Shown: piece by piece, positions 44,641 to 53,636 of the stretch | Position numbering within the stretch: position 1 is the first letter of the stretch | Layout: every line of letters begins with the position of its first letter | Assembly (NCBI GenBank): GCA_020848095.1 | Contig: JADLAT010000015.1 | Span: forward strand, 62,001 to 126,000 | From: Alphaproteobacteria bacterium | GTDB lineage: Bacteria > Pseudomonadota > Alphaproteobacteria > Micavibrionales > Micavibrionaceae | DNA length: 64,000 bases | Direction of reading: 5' to 3' | Translations under genes and position numbers: made by a program | The notes under the pieces: model-generated | What the model saw: only the letters and a program-made list of their open reading frames with translations | Told to the model about the DNA's origin: nothing | Databases searched by the model: none

Positions 44641-45207
44641 CTATGCCTGTTCAGCAGAGGCCGCGGCAGCAGCGGCAGCAGCAGCAGTCTCTTCAGCGGC
44701 CTTTGCGGCGGCCTTGGCCTTGATTTTGTCTTCCTGTGCCTTGCGGGCCTCGGCGCGGCTGGCGTCTTTCGTTGCCTTTTTCTGTGCGCGTTTTTGCGTC
44801 TGGGTCATGCCCAGCGTGCTTTCATCCACGATCACTTCAATGCTGTGGCCGGTGGTGCGCTCCGAAATACGGGCCGACTTACCGCGCAGATCGCGCAGGT
44901 AGTAAAGCTTGGCGCGACGTACGGAGCCACGGCGAACCAGCTCAATGCTCTCGATACGGGGGCTCCAGAGCGGGAATGTCCGCTCAACGCCTTCGCCATA
45001 GGAAATTTTGCGTACGCAGAAGGTTTCAGTCACGCCGGAACCGGAGCGCGCAATGCACACACCTTCATAGGCCTGAATCCGCTCGCGCGTACCCTCTTTA
45101 ACTTTCACGTTGATCTTGACGGTGTCACCGGGGTTGAAGGCAGGCATTTCCTTGCCTTCTTGCAGTTTCACCAATTGTTTATTCTCAAACTTCTGTAGTA
45201 CGTTCAT
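44641..45207 (-). CDS. rplS: 50S ribosomal protein L19 with long Ala/Lys-rich tail
   Basis: Ribosomal protein of the 30S-50S interface. The core (residues 1 to about 115) is standard: [72 protein letters not shown]. About 70 extra residues follow, first Lys/Arg/Gln-rich, then nearly all Ala/Glu. ATG 45207 is chosen as it gives [12 protein letters not shown] and has AAGGGA upstream; a GTG at 45216 is in frame. It is the last gene of the rpsP-rimM-trmD-rplS group. Confidence 0.95.
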   Translation of the reverse strand: MNVLQKFENKQLVKLQEGKEMPAFNPGDTVKINVKVKEGTRERIQAYEGVCIARSGSGVTETFCVRKISYGEGVERTFPLWSPRIESIELVRRGSVRRAKLYYLRDLRGKSARISERTTGHSIEVIVDESTLGMTQTQKRAQKKATKDASRAEARKAQEDKIKAKAAAKAAEETAAAAAAAAASAEQA

Positions 45208-45212
45208 GGTTT

Positions 45213-45287
45213 TCACTTTCCCTTATACGCAATCCCGAAAATCAGCCCGAATACATCCGAGCCGGCGGATTGCTTTGTCTTTTTCAT
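45213..45287 (-). CDS. Possible 24-residue leader peptide upstream of rplS
   Basis: A short frame starts at ATG 45287 ([18 protein letters not shown] and six more residues) and stops at TGA 45213-45215. That stop overlaps the in-frame GTG of rplS (GTGA) and lies 5 bases before its ATG. The peptide is basic at both ends with a hydrophobic middle. No clear ribosome-binding site. It could be chance; coupling to rplS is the argument for it. Confidence 0.25.
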   Translation of the reverse strand: MKKTKQSAGSDVFGLIFGIAYKGK

Positions 45288-45348
45288 GGGTTAATCAAAA
45301 TATTGCAGGTTTTATAGCCCTGAAACGGGTGAATTACAAGCTTTTTTA

Positions 45349-46041
45349 CTATTTTTTGGTGAGTAAATCAGGCCGTCTTTCCTGCGTGATTTTTAAGGCC
45401 TGTTCGCGCCGCCATTGTCTGATTTTCTCATGATGGCCGGATTGTAAAATCTCAGGCACCAAATGCGTGGCGCCATCGCCGGATACCCACGCCGCCGGGC
45501 GCGTATAGTGCGGGTATTCCAGCAGGTTATCGGCAAAGCTCTCCTCATCAGGCGTGGCCTCATTGCCCATGACGCCGGGCAGAAGCCGGATACAGGCATC
45601 CATTAAAATAAGAGCCGCTGGCTCTCCGCCGGAAAGCACATAATCGCCAATGGAGATTTCTTCAAAGCCCTGAGCATCCAAAAGGCGTTGATCCACCCCC
45701 TCATAGCGCCCGCAAAGCAATGTCAGGACAGGCGCGGCGCTCAGCGTTTTGACGAGTGCCTGATCAAGCGGCTTGCCGCGCGGAGAGAGATAGATTTTTC
45801 GTCCGGGACTCTCAATGCTGAGTAATACTTTTTCAATAACATCCGGGCGCATGACCATGCCCGCACCGCCGCCATAGGGCGTATCATCTACTGTTTTATG
45901 AACGTCCTGCGCAAAGTCACGAATATTGAGCGCATCATAGCGCCAATCTCCGCGCTCTAACGCTCTTCCGGCCAGAGAATGCCCCAGCATACCGGGAAAC
46001 ATTTCGGGGAAGAGGGTGAGAATATTGACGTGCCAGGCCAT
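45349..46041 (-). CDS. trmD: tRNA (guanine-N1)-methyltransferase
   Basis: Methylates G37 of tRNAs next to the anticodon, using S-adenosylmethionine. The 230-residue SPOUT protein shows [54 protein letters not shown], and the knot segment [29 protein letters not shown]. It begins immediately after the rimM stop. Confidence 0.96.
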   Translation of the reverse strand: MAWHVNILTLFPEMFPGMLGHSLAGRALERGDWRYDALNIRDFAQDVHKTVDDTPYGGGAGMVMRPDVIEKVLLSIESPGRKIYLSPRGKPLDQALVKTLSAAPVLTLLCGRYEGVDQRLLDAQGFEEISIGDYVLSGGEPAALILMDACIRLLPGVMGNEATPDEESFADNLLEYPHYTRPAAWVSGDGATHLVPEILQSGHHEKIRQWRREQALKITQERRPDLLTKK

Positions 46042-46518
46042 TTACAAAAAGGCCTCGTAATCGACAATCTTGAGAGTTTCTCCGATCTCTGGCACAAAAT
46101 CGGGCGTAAGGGGAACCATCACACTCTTACCGTTTGTCAGGCTTATGTCGAGCAGGTCGCTTGCGCCGTAATTCTCAACACCTTTGACAATGCCGATAGG
46201 CTCGCCCGCAGCATTGATAACCGGTTTTCCAATTAAATCTTCATAGGGCGTTTGGGGCAGGGCAGAGGCATTTTCATCCTCTGCAAAAAACGGGCATTTA
46301 CCAAGAGCTTCGGCAGCATTGCGATCATTGACGCCTTCGATTTCAGCCAGAATATATTTCCCAAGCTGGTTTTTAAGGGTGATGTTAAGCGTTTCCGGTC
46401 CGGTTTCGGAAGTGAAAACTTCCGTAAATAAAGTCAGATCATCCACAAGCGGAAAAACTTTAACCAGCCCCTTTACCCCGTGGGCGGAGGCAATCCTGCC
46501 GATGCAAATCCGGTTCAT
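46042..46518 (-). CDS. rimM: Ribosome maturation factor RimM
   Basis: Assists 30S head maturation by binding S19. The 158-residue protein has the N-terminal RimM domain (MNRICIGRIASAHGVKGLVKVFP) and a C-terminal PRC-barrel (YEDLIGKPVINAAGEPIGIVKGVENYGASDLLDI). ATG 46518 is taken for the family start, although the frame continues upstream. Its stop abuts the trmD ATG. Confidence 0.94.
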   Translation of the reverse strand: MNRICIGRIASAHGVKGLVKVFPLVDDLTLFTEVFTSETGPETLNITLKNQLGKYILAEIEGVNDRNAAEALGKCPFFAEDENASALPQTPYEDLIGKPVINAAGEPIGIVKGVENYGASDLLDISLTNGKSVMVPLTPDFVPEIGETLKIVDYEAFL

Positions 46519-46619
46519 GTCGTGGTCACCATAAGGCAGTAAGCGCCGCGCAAGAGCACAAGAAATTGACCCGTATGGTCCTTTTCGCACTCTTGCGCAG
46601 CCTTCACAATTGTGTCGCT

Positions 46620-47117
46620 TTATTCAGCTTTAGGCTCTTCAGCGGCGGCTTCCTCAGCAGGAGCCTCAGCAGCAGGTTCTTCCGCAGGTGCGGCTTCTTC
46701 AGGGGCTGGAGCTTCCGCTGCGGCTTTTGCTGCCGCGGCGGCATCTTCTTCAGCAGCCTTTGCGGCCTCAAGCGCATTTTTGCGTTTCTCTTCTTTTTCA
46801 GCAATCCGCAGCTTGGTTTTTTCAGACGGCGCAGCTTTGTTCGGACGGTTAGGCTGCTCAGGCATGTCGACCAGTCCGGCCTTGGCAAGGAACAGGGCTA
46901 CGCGCTCGGAAGGTTGCGCACCTTGTGAAAGCCAATATTCGATACGCTCTTTAACCAGAACAACGCGCTGGTCATTGTTTTGCTCGAGCAGCGGGTTATA
47001 GGTCCCAAGTTTTTCGATATAACGGCCATCACGCGCCATGCGCTTGTCCGTAACAACGATACGGTAGAAGGGGCGCGCCTTACGTCCGCCTCTGGAGAGT
47101 CTGATTGCTAGTGCCAT
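46620..47117 (-). CDS. rpsP: 30S ribosomal protein S16 with long acidic Ala/Glu/Pro tail
   Basis: The core is residues 1 to about 85 ([42 protein letters not shown]). A roughly 80-residue extension follows: a charged coiled segment ([26 protein letters not shown]), then an Ala/Glu/Pro run to the end. Alphaproteobacterial S16 proteins often have extended tails, but this one is long. It is 57 bases after ffh and 101 bases before rimM. Confidence 0.95.
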   Translation of the reverse strand: MALAIRLSRGGRKARPFYRIVVTDKRMARDGRYIEKLGTYNPLLEQNNDQRVVLVKERIEYWLSQGAQPSERVALFLAKAGLVDMPEQPNRPNKAAPSEKTKLRIAEKEEKRKNALEAAKAAEEDAAAAAKAAAEAPAPEEAAPAEEPAAEAPAEEAAAEEPKAE

Positions 47118-47174
47118 TTTGGTTTCCTTTCAGTTTCTTTTGGTTTTGATTTCAATGTCATTAAAAAACGGTAA

Positions 47175-48692
47175 TTATTTTTTGCCCTTGCTAAGCAGGC
47201 TGGCCAGATCGGCCTTGCCGCCGAAGGGGTTGCCTTTACCGGCAAACGGGTTGGGGCCGAGGCCACTGCTCATATCGCCAAGTCCGGCCATATCCGCGCC
47301 CAGACCATCCGGGTCCATGGACTTAGCCATCAACTCAAGCTCATCAGCCTTGCCGCCCATCATGTTTTTCATCATGCCCATCATTTTGCCCGCGCCCATT
47401 TTCTTCATGCGCTTCATCATGGTCTGCATCTGCTGGAGCTGTTTATAGAGCTTGTTAACGTCCTGTACACTGGTGCCTGAGCCTGCGGCAATGCGCTTTT
47501 TGCGAGAGGCATTCAGGGTGTCCGGGTTTTCCCGCTCATGCAACGTCATGGAGGAAATAATGGCCTCTTGCCTTTTGAGAATAGAATCATCAAGCCCGGC
47601 GGCTTCAATCTGGGAGGCCATGCCCGATAAGCCCGGCAGCATTTTCATCATCGCGCCCATGCCGCCCATTTTCTGCATTTGCTGCATCTGGGCGAGCAGG
47701 TCGTTAAAATCAAATTGCCCTTTTTTAAATTTTTCGGCCATTTTCATGGCATCTTGCGTATTAACGGTCTCGGCAGCACGCTCAACGAGAGAGACAATAT
47801 CCCCCATCCCCAGAATACGCCCGGCGATTCGCTCCGGGTGGAAAGTCTCTATTTCTGACCATTTCTCACCCATACCGAGCAGCTTGATCGGCTTGCCGGT
47901 GACGGCCTTCATGCTCATCGCCGCGCCGCCTCTGGCATCGCCGTCAACGCGCGTCAGCATAATACCGGTCAGCCCGACCTGTTCGTCGAAGGCCTTGGCT
48001 GTATTCACGGCATCCTGCCCGGTCATCGCATCGGCAACAAGAATCGTCTCAACCGGCTTGGCCATTTTTTGAATGGCGCTGACCTCAGCCATCAATTCTG
48101 TATCAATGCTCAAACGCCCGGCAGTATCCAGCATGACAACGTCATAGCCTTCCTTGCGTGCGGTCTCCAAAGCGCGCTGGGTAATCTCAAGCGGTTTTTG
48201 CCCTTCGATAATGGACAGGGTGGCAATGCCCGTTTGCTCACCGAGCTGTTTAAGCTGTTCCTGCGCGGCAGGGCGGTAAACATCGAGCGAGGCCATAAGC
48301 ACTTTTTTTGCATGCTTCTCGCTCAGGAGCTTTGCGATCTTGGCGGTGGAGGTTGTTTTTCCGGAACCTTGCAGGCCAACCATAAGATAGGCCGAAGGCG
48401 GTGCGCCAAAACGCAGATCCTGCGTAGTGCTGCCCAGCATCTCAACCAGAGCGTCATGAACGATTTTGATAACCTGCTGGCCGGGATTGATGCCCTTGAT
48501 AACATTCTGGCCAATGGCTTTGGCTTTGATGCTCTCAATGAACTCTTTAACCACAGGCAAAGCCACGTCGGCCTCAAGCAGGGCCACACGAATTTCGCGG
48601 GACACGGCCATGACATCGTTCTCCGAAAGGCTGCCCTTACCGCGCAGCTTTCCAAAGACGTTCCCTAGTTTCTGGCTCAGTGATTCAAACAT
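47175..48692 (-). CDS. ffh: Signal recognition particle protein Ffh
   Basis: GTPase that binds SRP RNA and signal sequences of nascent membrane proteins. The 505-residue protein has the N domain, a G domain with GLQGSGKTTSTAKIA near residue 108, DTAGRLSIDTELM and the TRVDGDARGGAAM region. A Met-rich M domain (KMGGMGAMMKMLPGLSGM, KRMKKMGAGKMMGMMKNMMGG) follows. It is preceded by a structured leader at about 48740-48848. Confidence 0.97.
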   Translation of the reverse strand: MFESLSQKLGNVFGKLRGKGSLSENDVMAVSREIRVALLEADVALPVVKEFIESIKAKAIGQNVIKGINPGQQVIKIVHDALVEMLGSTTQDLRFGAPPSAYLMVGLQGSGKTTSTAKIAKLLSEKHAKKVLMASLDVYRPAAQEQLKQLGEQTGIATLSIIEGQKPLEITQRALETARKEGYDVVMLDTAGRLSIDTELMAEVSAIQKMAKPVETILVADAMTGQDAVNTAKAFDEQVGLTGIMLTRVDGDARGGAAMSMKAVTGKPIKLLGMGEKWSEIETFHPERIAGRILGMGDIVSLVERAAETVNTQDAMKMAEKFKKGQFDFNDLLAQMQQMQKMGGMGAMMKMLPGLSGMASQIEAAGLDDSILKRQEAIISSMTLHERENPDTLNASRKKRIAAGSGTSVQDVNKLYKQLQQMQTMMKRMKKMGAGKMMGMMKNMMGGKADELELMAKSMDPDGLGADMAGLGDMSSGLGPNPFAGKGNPFGGKADLASLLSKGKK

Positions 48693-48739
48693 TGTGTCTC
48701 ATACGTTCTTGCAATAAGATTTCTCCCTGCCCAGGGCAT

Positions 48740-48848
48740 TAAAAAGAAAAGCACACTATCCGCGCTGAGCGTAACTTCGCCGAGCGCGGTGTACCTGGTC
48801 CCCGAAAGACCTTGGGCACTGACAAAACAGGAATGCCAGTGGAAATCT
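48740..48848 (-). promoter_or_regulatory. Structured 5' leader or small RNA upstream of ffh
   Basis: Read on the minus strand, the region between the promoter and ffh contains a CACTG/CAGTG pairing and a GGTC/GACC hairpin. A strong stem CCGCGCT/AGCGCGG follows, with an inner GCG/CGC (48760-48789). Nine bases after that stem comes TTTTCTTTTT. This could be an attenuator for ffh, or the end of a small RNA of about 108 bases. No match to the SRP RNA tetraloop region is present. Confidence 0.45.
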
Positions 48849-48854
48849 GCGCCG

Positions 48855-48883
48855 AAACTAAGAGGGTTCTGGCGCTCTGTCAA
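48855..48883 (-). promoter_or_regulatory. Putative sigma70 promoter of ffh
   Basis: A perfect TTGACA -35 (48878-48883) is followed by a 17-base spacer and TAGTTT (48855-48860). Transcription would start near 48848, giving a leader of about 155 bases before the ffh ATG. Confidence 0.55.
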
Positions 48884-48955
48884 GAAAATGTTCTATAAAA
48901 TTATGCGGGCACGTGGCCGCATAAAGCAAAAACCCGGATAAAAAACGAGTAAAAA

Positions 48956-49771
48956 ATGAATTTTTTAAAAATGCACGGGCTTGGAAATGACTTCCTGATC
49001 CTCGATCATCGAAAAAATGCCGAAACGCTGGGCATTGAGCAGATACGCCGCCTGTGTGACAGGCATCTGGGCGTGGGCTGTGATCAGCTTGTGGTGATGG
49101 AAAACACGGATAAAGCGGATATTCGCGCGATTTTTTACAATGCAGACGGCTCCACGAGCGGCGCTTGCGGCAATGCCAGCCGGTGTGTTGCCGATATTTA
49201 TATGAAGGAGCAAAACGTACGGGTCTGTACGCTGGAGACGCAGAGCGGAACTTTAACTGCGCGAGCAGCGGAAAATGGCATGATAACCGTGGATATGGGG
49301 CCGCCGGGGCTGGACTGGCGGGCAATCCCTCTGGCGGAGGAGCGCGATACGCTGGATCTTGGCCTGTCCGAAGGCGCGGTAAGTGCCCCTGTGGGGGTGT
49401 CTATGGGCAATCCGCATTGTGTCTTCTTTGTGGATGATCTCGGGGACATCCCTGTGGATACTTTGGGGGCGCATTTTGAGCATGACCCGTTATTCCCTCA
49501 AAGAGCCAATGTGGAGTTTGTTGAGGTTCTCTCCCCTGTAAAGCTGCGCCAGAAAACATGGGAGCGGGGCGCCGGGCTAACGCTGGCCTGTGGTTCTGGC
49601 GCTTGTGCCGCTGCGGTGGCTGGGGTGCGCCGTGGTTTAACAGGCCGGAAAGTGGAAATCGTACTCGATGGCGGTTCTCTTTTTATCGAATGGCGGGAAA
49701 GTGATGGTCATGTACTGATGACCGGCCCGGTGGCGTATGTGTTCGAAGGAAAAATCAAAGGTGAAGTGTAG
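48956..49771 (+). CDS. dapF: Diaminopimelate epimerase
   Basis: Interconverts LL- and meso-diaminopimelate for lysine and peptidoglycan. The 271-residue protein starts MNFLKMHGLGNDFLILDHR. Both catalytic cysteines are present, in SGACGNASRCVAD (near residue 70) and LACGSGACAAAVAG (near residue 212). Next to mtaB and ftsY on the same strand, a common alphaproteobacterial order, but here interrupted by a minus-strand gene. Confidence 0.96.
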   Translation: MNFLKMHGLGNDFLILDHRKNAETLGIEQIRRLCDRHLGVGCDQLVVMENTDKADIRAIFYNADGSTSGACGNASRCVADIYMKEQNVRVCTLETQSGTLTARAAENGMITVDMGPPGLDWRAIPLAEERDTLDLGLSEGAVSAPVGVSMGNPHCVFFVDDLGDIPVDTLGAHFEHDPLFPQRANVEFVEVLSPVKLRQKTWERGAGLTLACGSGACAAAVAGVRRGLTGRKVEIVLDGGSLFIEWRESDGHVLMTGPVAYVFEGKIKGEV

Positions 49772-49773
49772 GC

Positions 49774-50295
49774 CTAGCATTGGGGCATATAAGAAATGCC
49801 CTCATCCGGAATGGCAAAGAAGCCGCAAAATTGATCATAAAAGAAAAAATGGGCCTTTTCCGGATTTGTTATGATCTGGTCATTTTCATCTGTGTTTGCC
49901 GGAGAGGCCGGGCCGGGTTTGTGTGACCATGTTCCAGTTTTGTGGTCCAGTCTGAGGAAATGAAAATCAGCAGATTTGAAGGATGCATGCGGAGTATAGG
50001 GTTTCAGGAGGCAGGCTATGGCATGAAACTTACCGCTTAAGGCTTCTGTTGCGGATATCTCCTCCAATCCATCCTCTGTAAGGTTATTGGAAATATGTTC
50101 TTTCGTTATTTTGGGGCCGAAGGCAATCCTTGTGTATTTTTGTTGCAATTTACCGGGGATGGCCCATCCGCTCTGGGGAAGGTTGAGGCTGTATGCAAAG
50201 CAATTACTCCTTTTCTTATCGATCATGTCTTCCCATGATAGATTCGGAGCATAAAAATTAAACTGAAGGTTTAAAGAGGGTTCGTGTTTTTTCAT
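49774..50295 (-). CDS. Putative papain/NlpC-P60-like cysteine-dependent hydrolase
   Basis: A protein of about 173 residues (177 from ATG 50307; ATG 50295 has the better upstream GGAAA). Numbered from 50307, a Cys lies in RSNCFAYSLNLPQSGWAIPG (Cys36) and a His in ADFHFLRLD (His116), followed by TWSHKPG, IITNPEKA and YDQFCGFF. This order of Cys, then His in a D-[FY]-H strand, then a polar residue suggests a papain-like fold, as in NlpC/P60 amidases and some effectors or toxins. No signal peptide. It sits alone between dapF and mtaB, on the opposite strand. The call rests on motif pattern only. Confidence 0.55.
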   Translation of the reverse strand: MKKHEPSLNLQFNFYAPNLSWEDMIDKKRSNCFAYSLNLPQSGWAIPGKLQQKYTRIAFGPKITKEHISNNLTEDGLEEISATEALSGKFHAIACLLKPYTPHASFKSADFHFLRLDHKTGTWSHKPGPASPANTDENDQIITNPEKAHFFFYDQFCGFFAIPDEGISYMPQC

Positions 50296-50402
50296 GTGGG
50301 TTTCCATACAGCATGTTTTTTATTATGGCATATCAGAATGGGCGTTAATTATGCAATTATTTTTTTGACGCTGCGCTGGCAAATCTGTAAAAGCACCTCA
50401 GT

Positions 50403-51659
50403 ATGAGCGCAAATGACCCACAAATCGTTACTTTTGGCTGCCGTCTCAATATTCATGAATCGGAAGTGATGCGTGACCATGTCCGTAACGCGGGGGTGCA
50501 GGATGCAATTATCTTTAATACCTGCGCCGTCACCAAAGAAGCCGAGCGGCAGGCCCGTCAGGCCATTCGTAAGGCCAGACGTGAAAATCCAGACGCAAAA
50601 ATTATCGTCACGGGGTGCAGCGCGCAGGTTAATCCGGCAATGTATGCGGAAATGGGAGAGGTCGATCAGATCATCGGTAACGATCTGAAACTAAAAGCAG
50701 AAACATGGCGCGTACGTCATAATGACCGCATCCTTGTGAATGATATTATGAGCGTGCGGGAAACGGCATCGCATTTGCTGGAGGGGTTTGAGGATCATTC
50801 CCGTGCTTTTCTACAGGTGCAAAATGGCTGTGATCATCGCTGTACGTTCTGTATTATCCCCTATGGGCGCGGAAATTCGCGCTCCGTCCCTATCGGCGTT
50901 ATCGCCGAGCAGGTGCGGGCGCTGGTGGGGCGGGGGTATAAGGAAATCGTTTTTACCGGCGTGGATGTGACCTCTTATGGTCCTGATCTTCCAGGCCAGC
51001 CTACACTGGGGCAGATGATCCGCCGGGTCCTGGCGCTGGTCCCGGAATTGCCGCGCATCCGCCTTTCTTCGCTAGACCCTGTGGAGATTGATGATGATCT
51101 CTGGCGCTTAATCGCTGAGGAGCCACGTTTAATGCCGCATCTGCACATTTCTCTCCAATCTGGCGATGATTTGATACTTAAGCGCATGAAAAGGCGGCAT
51201 TTGCGCGCTGATGTGATCAAAATGTGTGAAAAATCACGCGGCTTTAGGCCGGATATTGCTTTCGGAGCGGATATTATAGCGGGATTTCCAACCGAAACGG
51301 ACGAAATGTTCGAAAATACCCTGAAAATTGTCGAGGAATGCGACCTGACATTCCTGCACGTGTTCCCGTATTCCGAGCGTGAGGGAACCCCGGCAGCCAA
51401 AATGCCGCAAGTTTCCGGATCCGTGCGCAAGGCGCGTGCGGCCAAACTCCGGGTTTTGGGGGGCCGCCAGCATGAAAAATTCCTCAAGGGAAACATGGAT
51501 AAAAACTTTCAGGTTATTGTTGAGAAGGGAAATACGGGCCGTACGGAAAACTTCGCGCCCGTTGTGCTGGATCAGGAAATTTCCGTCGGCTCTTTGGTCT
51601 CCGTACGTACATACGGCATAGCAGGGGGCCAGTTACAGGCGCGGGTTCTCTCCGCTTGA
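50403..51659 (+). CDS. mtaB: tRNA t6A37 methylthiotransferase MtaB
   Basis: Adds a methylthio group to N6-threonylcarbamoyladenosine at tRNA position 37. The 418-residue protein has a UPF0004 N-terminal domain with Cys residues (TFGCRLNIHESE, FNTCAVTKEAE, VTGCSAQ). The radical-SAM domain has CDHRCTFCIIPYGRGNSRS near residue 142. The C-terminal part is short and TRAM-like. Length and motifs separate it from MiaB and RimO. Confidence 0.92.
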   Translation: MSANDPQIVTFGCRLNIHESEVMRDHVRNAGVQDAIIFNTCAVTKEAERQARQAIRKARRENPDAKIIVTGCSAQVNPAMYAEMGEVDQIIGNDLKLKAETWRVRHNDRILVNDIMSVRETASHLLEGFEDHSRAFLQVQNGCDHRCTFCIIPYGRGNSRSVPIGVIAEQVRALVGRGYKEIVFTGVDVTSYGPDLPGQPTLGQMIRRVLALVPELPRIRLSSLDPVEIDDDLWRLIAEEPRLMPHLHISLQSGDDLILKRMKRRHLRADVIKMCEKSRGFRPDIAFGADIIAGFPTETDEMFENTLKIVEECDLTFLHVFPYSEREGTPAAKMPQVSGSVRKARAAKLRVLGGRQHEKFLKGNMDKNFQVIVEKGNTGRTENFAPVVLDQEISVGSLVSVRTYGIAGGQLQARVLSA

Positions 51660-51753
51660 CAGCTCCAAAATTATCATTGACATAATTTTAGATTGTGGTG
51701 TATCAAGGCGGTCAATTTTATAAATAAAAATCAAAAATACGAGTATCAGAAAT

Positions 51754-52326
51754 ATGACCGCCAAAAATGAAACCAAAAACCTTTCGGAGCATTTTTCACA
51801 AACACAGCCGGAGGCGGAGCCTGCGAGCGCGGCGGAGGCGTTTTCTCGCGCACTTTCCTATTATGCGGACGGACGCTCCGGCGAAGAATATGCCAAAGCC
51901 GCAGCCTGGTTTGAGCAGGCGGCGCAGGAAATCCCCTTGGCGCAGGCATATCTGGCAGATTGCTATCTCTTCGGCTGCGGTGTTGAGCAAAATGACGAAA
52001 AGGCACTTTCGTTGTTAGAGCAGGCCGCAGAGAAGGATGTGGCCAGAGCGCTTCTGCGGCTTGGTATGCTATATGCGAATGGCGATATTGTTGAGGCGGA
52101 TCAGGTCCTTGCGGCAAAGTATTTTATCCGCGGGATTGATTGCGGTGAAAATGCTTCGGCTGAAGAGTTCCTTGTAGAGCTGCAGCAGGCGCTAATGGAG
52201 GAGTCTGAAACGCCTGAGAACCGGGAAGCATTATCCCTGATTGATGCGTATCTCCATCGTGGCACTCAGGAAAGCCTAGGCAGGGCTATCATTTTCAGTC
52301 CTTTAACTCCTCAGGCACTTCAATAG
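51754..52326 (+). CDS. Sel1-repeat protein
   Basis: A 190-residue soluble protein with Sel1-type repeats (YAKAAAWFEQAAQEIPLAQAYLADCYLFGCGVEQNDEKAL, then LLEQAAEKDVARALLRLGMLYANGDIVEADQVLAAKYFIRG). No signal peptide, so probably a cytoplasmic protein-interaction module. It lies between mtaB and ftsY on the same strand. Confidence 0.8.
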   Translation: MTAKNETKNLSEHFSQTQPEAEPASAAEAFSRALSYYADGRSGEEYAKAAAWFEQAAQEIPLAQAYLADCYLFGCGVEQNDEKALSLLEQAAEKDVARALLRLGMLYANGDIVEADQVLAAKYFIRGIDCGENASAEEFLVELQQALMEESETPENREALSLIDAYLHRGTQESLGRAIIFSPLTPQALQ

Positions 52327-52432
52327 ATCCCGAGGCCTGTACAACACACATTTTTCGCTAAAATAGCCTGACAATTTCCATGAACGGGTGATACACTAAC
52401 CACTTCGGATATTCATAGTGGAGGGTACGCCC

Positions 52433-53620
52433 ATGGTTTTCTGGCGCAAAAAGAACAATGCCTCTGAGCAGGAGCGCGAAGAACGCGAAGACAAAATCAT
52501 TCATCATCCGCGTGAGCCTGCGCTGGAGGTTTCCACCGAAAATGATTCCCCATCCGAAAAAGAGCCCTCGTTTGAAACGGAGGCGGATATTTTGGACGAT
52601 CTGGAATCCAGCCCCGTGCCGCATCATCGCCCGCTGGAGGATGCAAAAGAGGCCGAGGAATTAAGCGACCATTCGGAAGAGGGTGGCTGGCTTTCGCGTT
52701 TAACCAAGGGGTTGAGCAAGTCAACGGGGCGCATTTCTTCGGGAATCGGCGATCTTCTGACCAAGGCCAAGCTTGATCAGGATGCGCTGGATCGGCTGGA
52801 GGAGGTTTTGATCGAGGCCGATCTCGGCCCTAAAACAGCGGCCAAAGTGATTGAGCAATTCGCGCAAGGGCGCTTCGGTAAGGATATTGATGAGCAGGAA
52901 ATTCGTGAGGCGCTGGCCGAAACAATTGCCGCCATTCTACAGCCCGTCGCAAGACCTCTGGTGATCAAGAAGCCTGAAAATGGGCCGATGGTTATTCTGG
53001 TGTGCGGCGTGAATGGCGCCGGAAAAACCACCACAATCGGCAAGCTGGCTCATAGCTATAAATTTGGTCCTGAAAACCACATAGCGCCACAAAGCGTAAT
53101 GATTGCCGCTGGCGATACTTTCCGCGCCGCCGCGGTGGAGCAGCTTGAAATCTGGGCGAAGCGTACGGGCTCTCCGCTGGTGAAAAAAGATATCGGTGCG
53201 GATGCGGCTTCGGTGGCGTTTGAGGCTTCCGCGCGCGCGCGGAAGGAAGGCACAGATATTCTTCTGATCGATACGGCAGGAAGGCTTCAGAATAAGGCTA
53301 ACCTTATGGAGGAGCTGGGAAAAATCGTACGTGTTTTAAAAAAACAGGACGAATCCCAGCCGCATGAGGTTTTGCTGGTTCTGGATTCAACCACGGGCCA
53401 AAATGCGTTCTCGCAGGTTGAGATTTTCAAGGAAATGGTCAATGTCACGGGCCTGATCGTTACTAAACTGGATGGCTCCGCCAAGGGCGGCGTGTTGGTG
53501 GGGCTTGCCGATCAATTCGGCCTTCCCGTTTATGCTATCGGCGTTGGGGAGGCGGTCGAGGATATGCAGCCCTTTAACGCCAAGGAGTATGCGCGTTCTT
53601 TGTTAGGATTAGGGCATTGA
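52433..53620 (+). CDS. ftsY: Signal recognition particle receptor FtsY
   Basis: Membrane-associated GTPase that docks Ffh-ribosome complexes. The 395-residue protein has an acidic N-terminal region (residues 8-90), then the NG domain with GVNGAGKTTTIGKLAHSY near residue 188, DTFRAAAVEQLEIWA, DTAGRLQNKANLMEEL and TKLDGSAKGGVLVGL. ATG 52433 has GGAGGG 8 bases upstream; the GTG at 52418 is in frame but overlaps that site. Confidence 0.96.
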   Translation: MVFWRKKNNASEQEREEREDKIIHHPREPALEVSTENDSPSEKEPSFETEADILDDLESSPVPHHRPLEDAKEAEELSDHSEEGGWLSRLTKGLSKSTGRISSGIGDLLTKAKLDQDALDRLEEVLIEADLGPKTAAKVIEQFAQGRFGKDIDEQEIREALAETIAAILQPVARPLVIKKPENGPMVILVCGVNGAGKTTTIGKLAHSYKFGPENHIAPQSVMIAAGDTFRAAAVEQLEIWAKRTGSPLVKKDIGADAASVAFEASARARKEGTDILLIDTAGRLQNKANLMEELGKIVRVLKKQDESQPHEVLLVLDSTTGQNAFSQVEIFKEMVNVTGLIVTKLDGSAKGGVLVGLADQFGLPVYAIGVGEAVEDMQPFNAKEYARSLLGLGH

Positions 53621-53636
53621 ATTAAAACAAAAGATC

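Noticed and set aside
48677-48708. Five-codon frame overlapping the ffh start
   Set aside because: Too short to support, with no ribosome-binding site.
48740-48883. SRP (4.5S) RNA gene near ffh
   Set aside because: Looked for the conserved apical-loop sequence on both strands; no GGAAG/AGC pattern is present, so the leader is reported only as unclassified structure.
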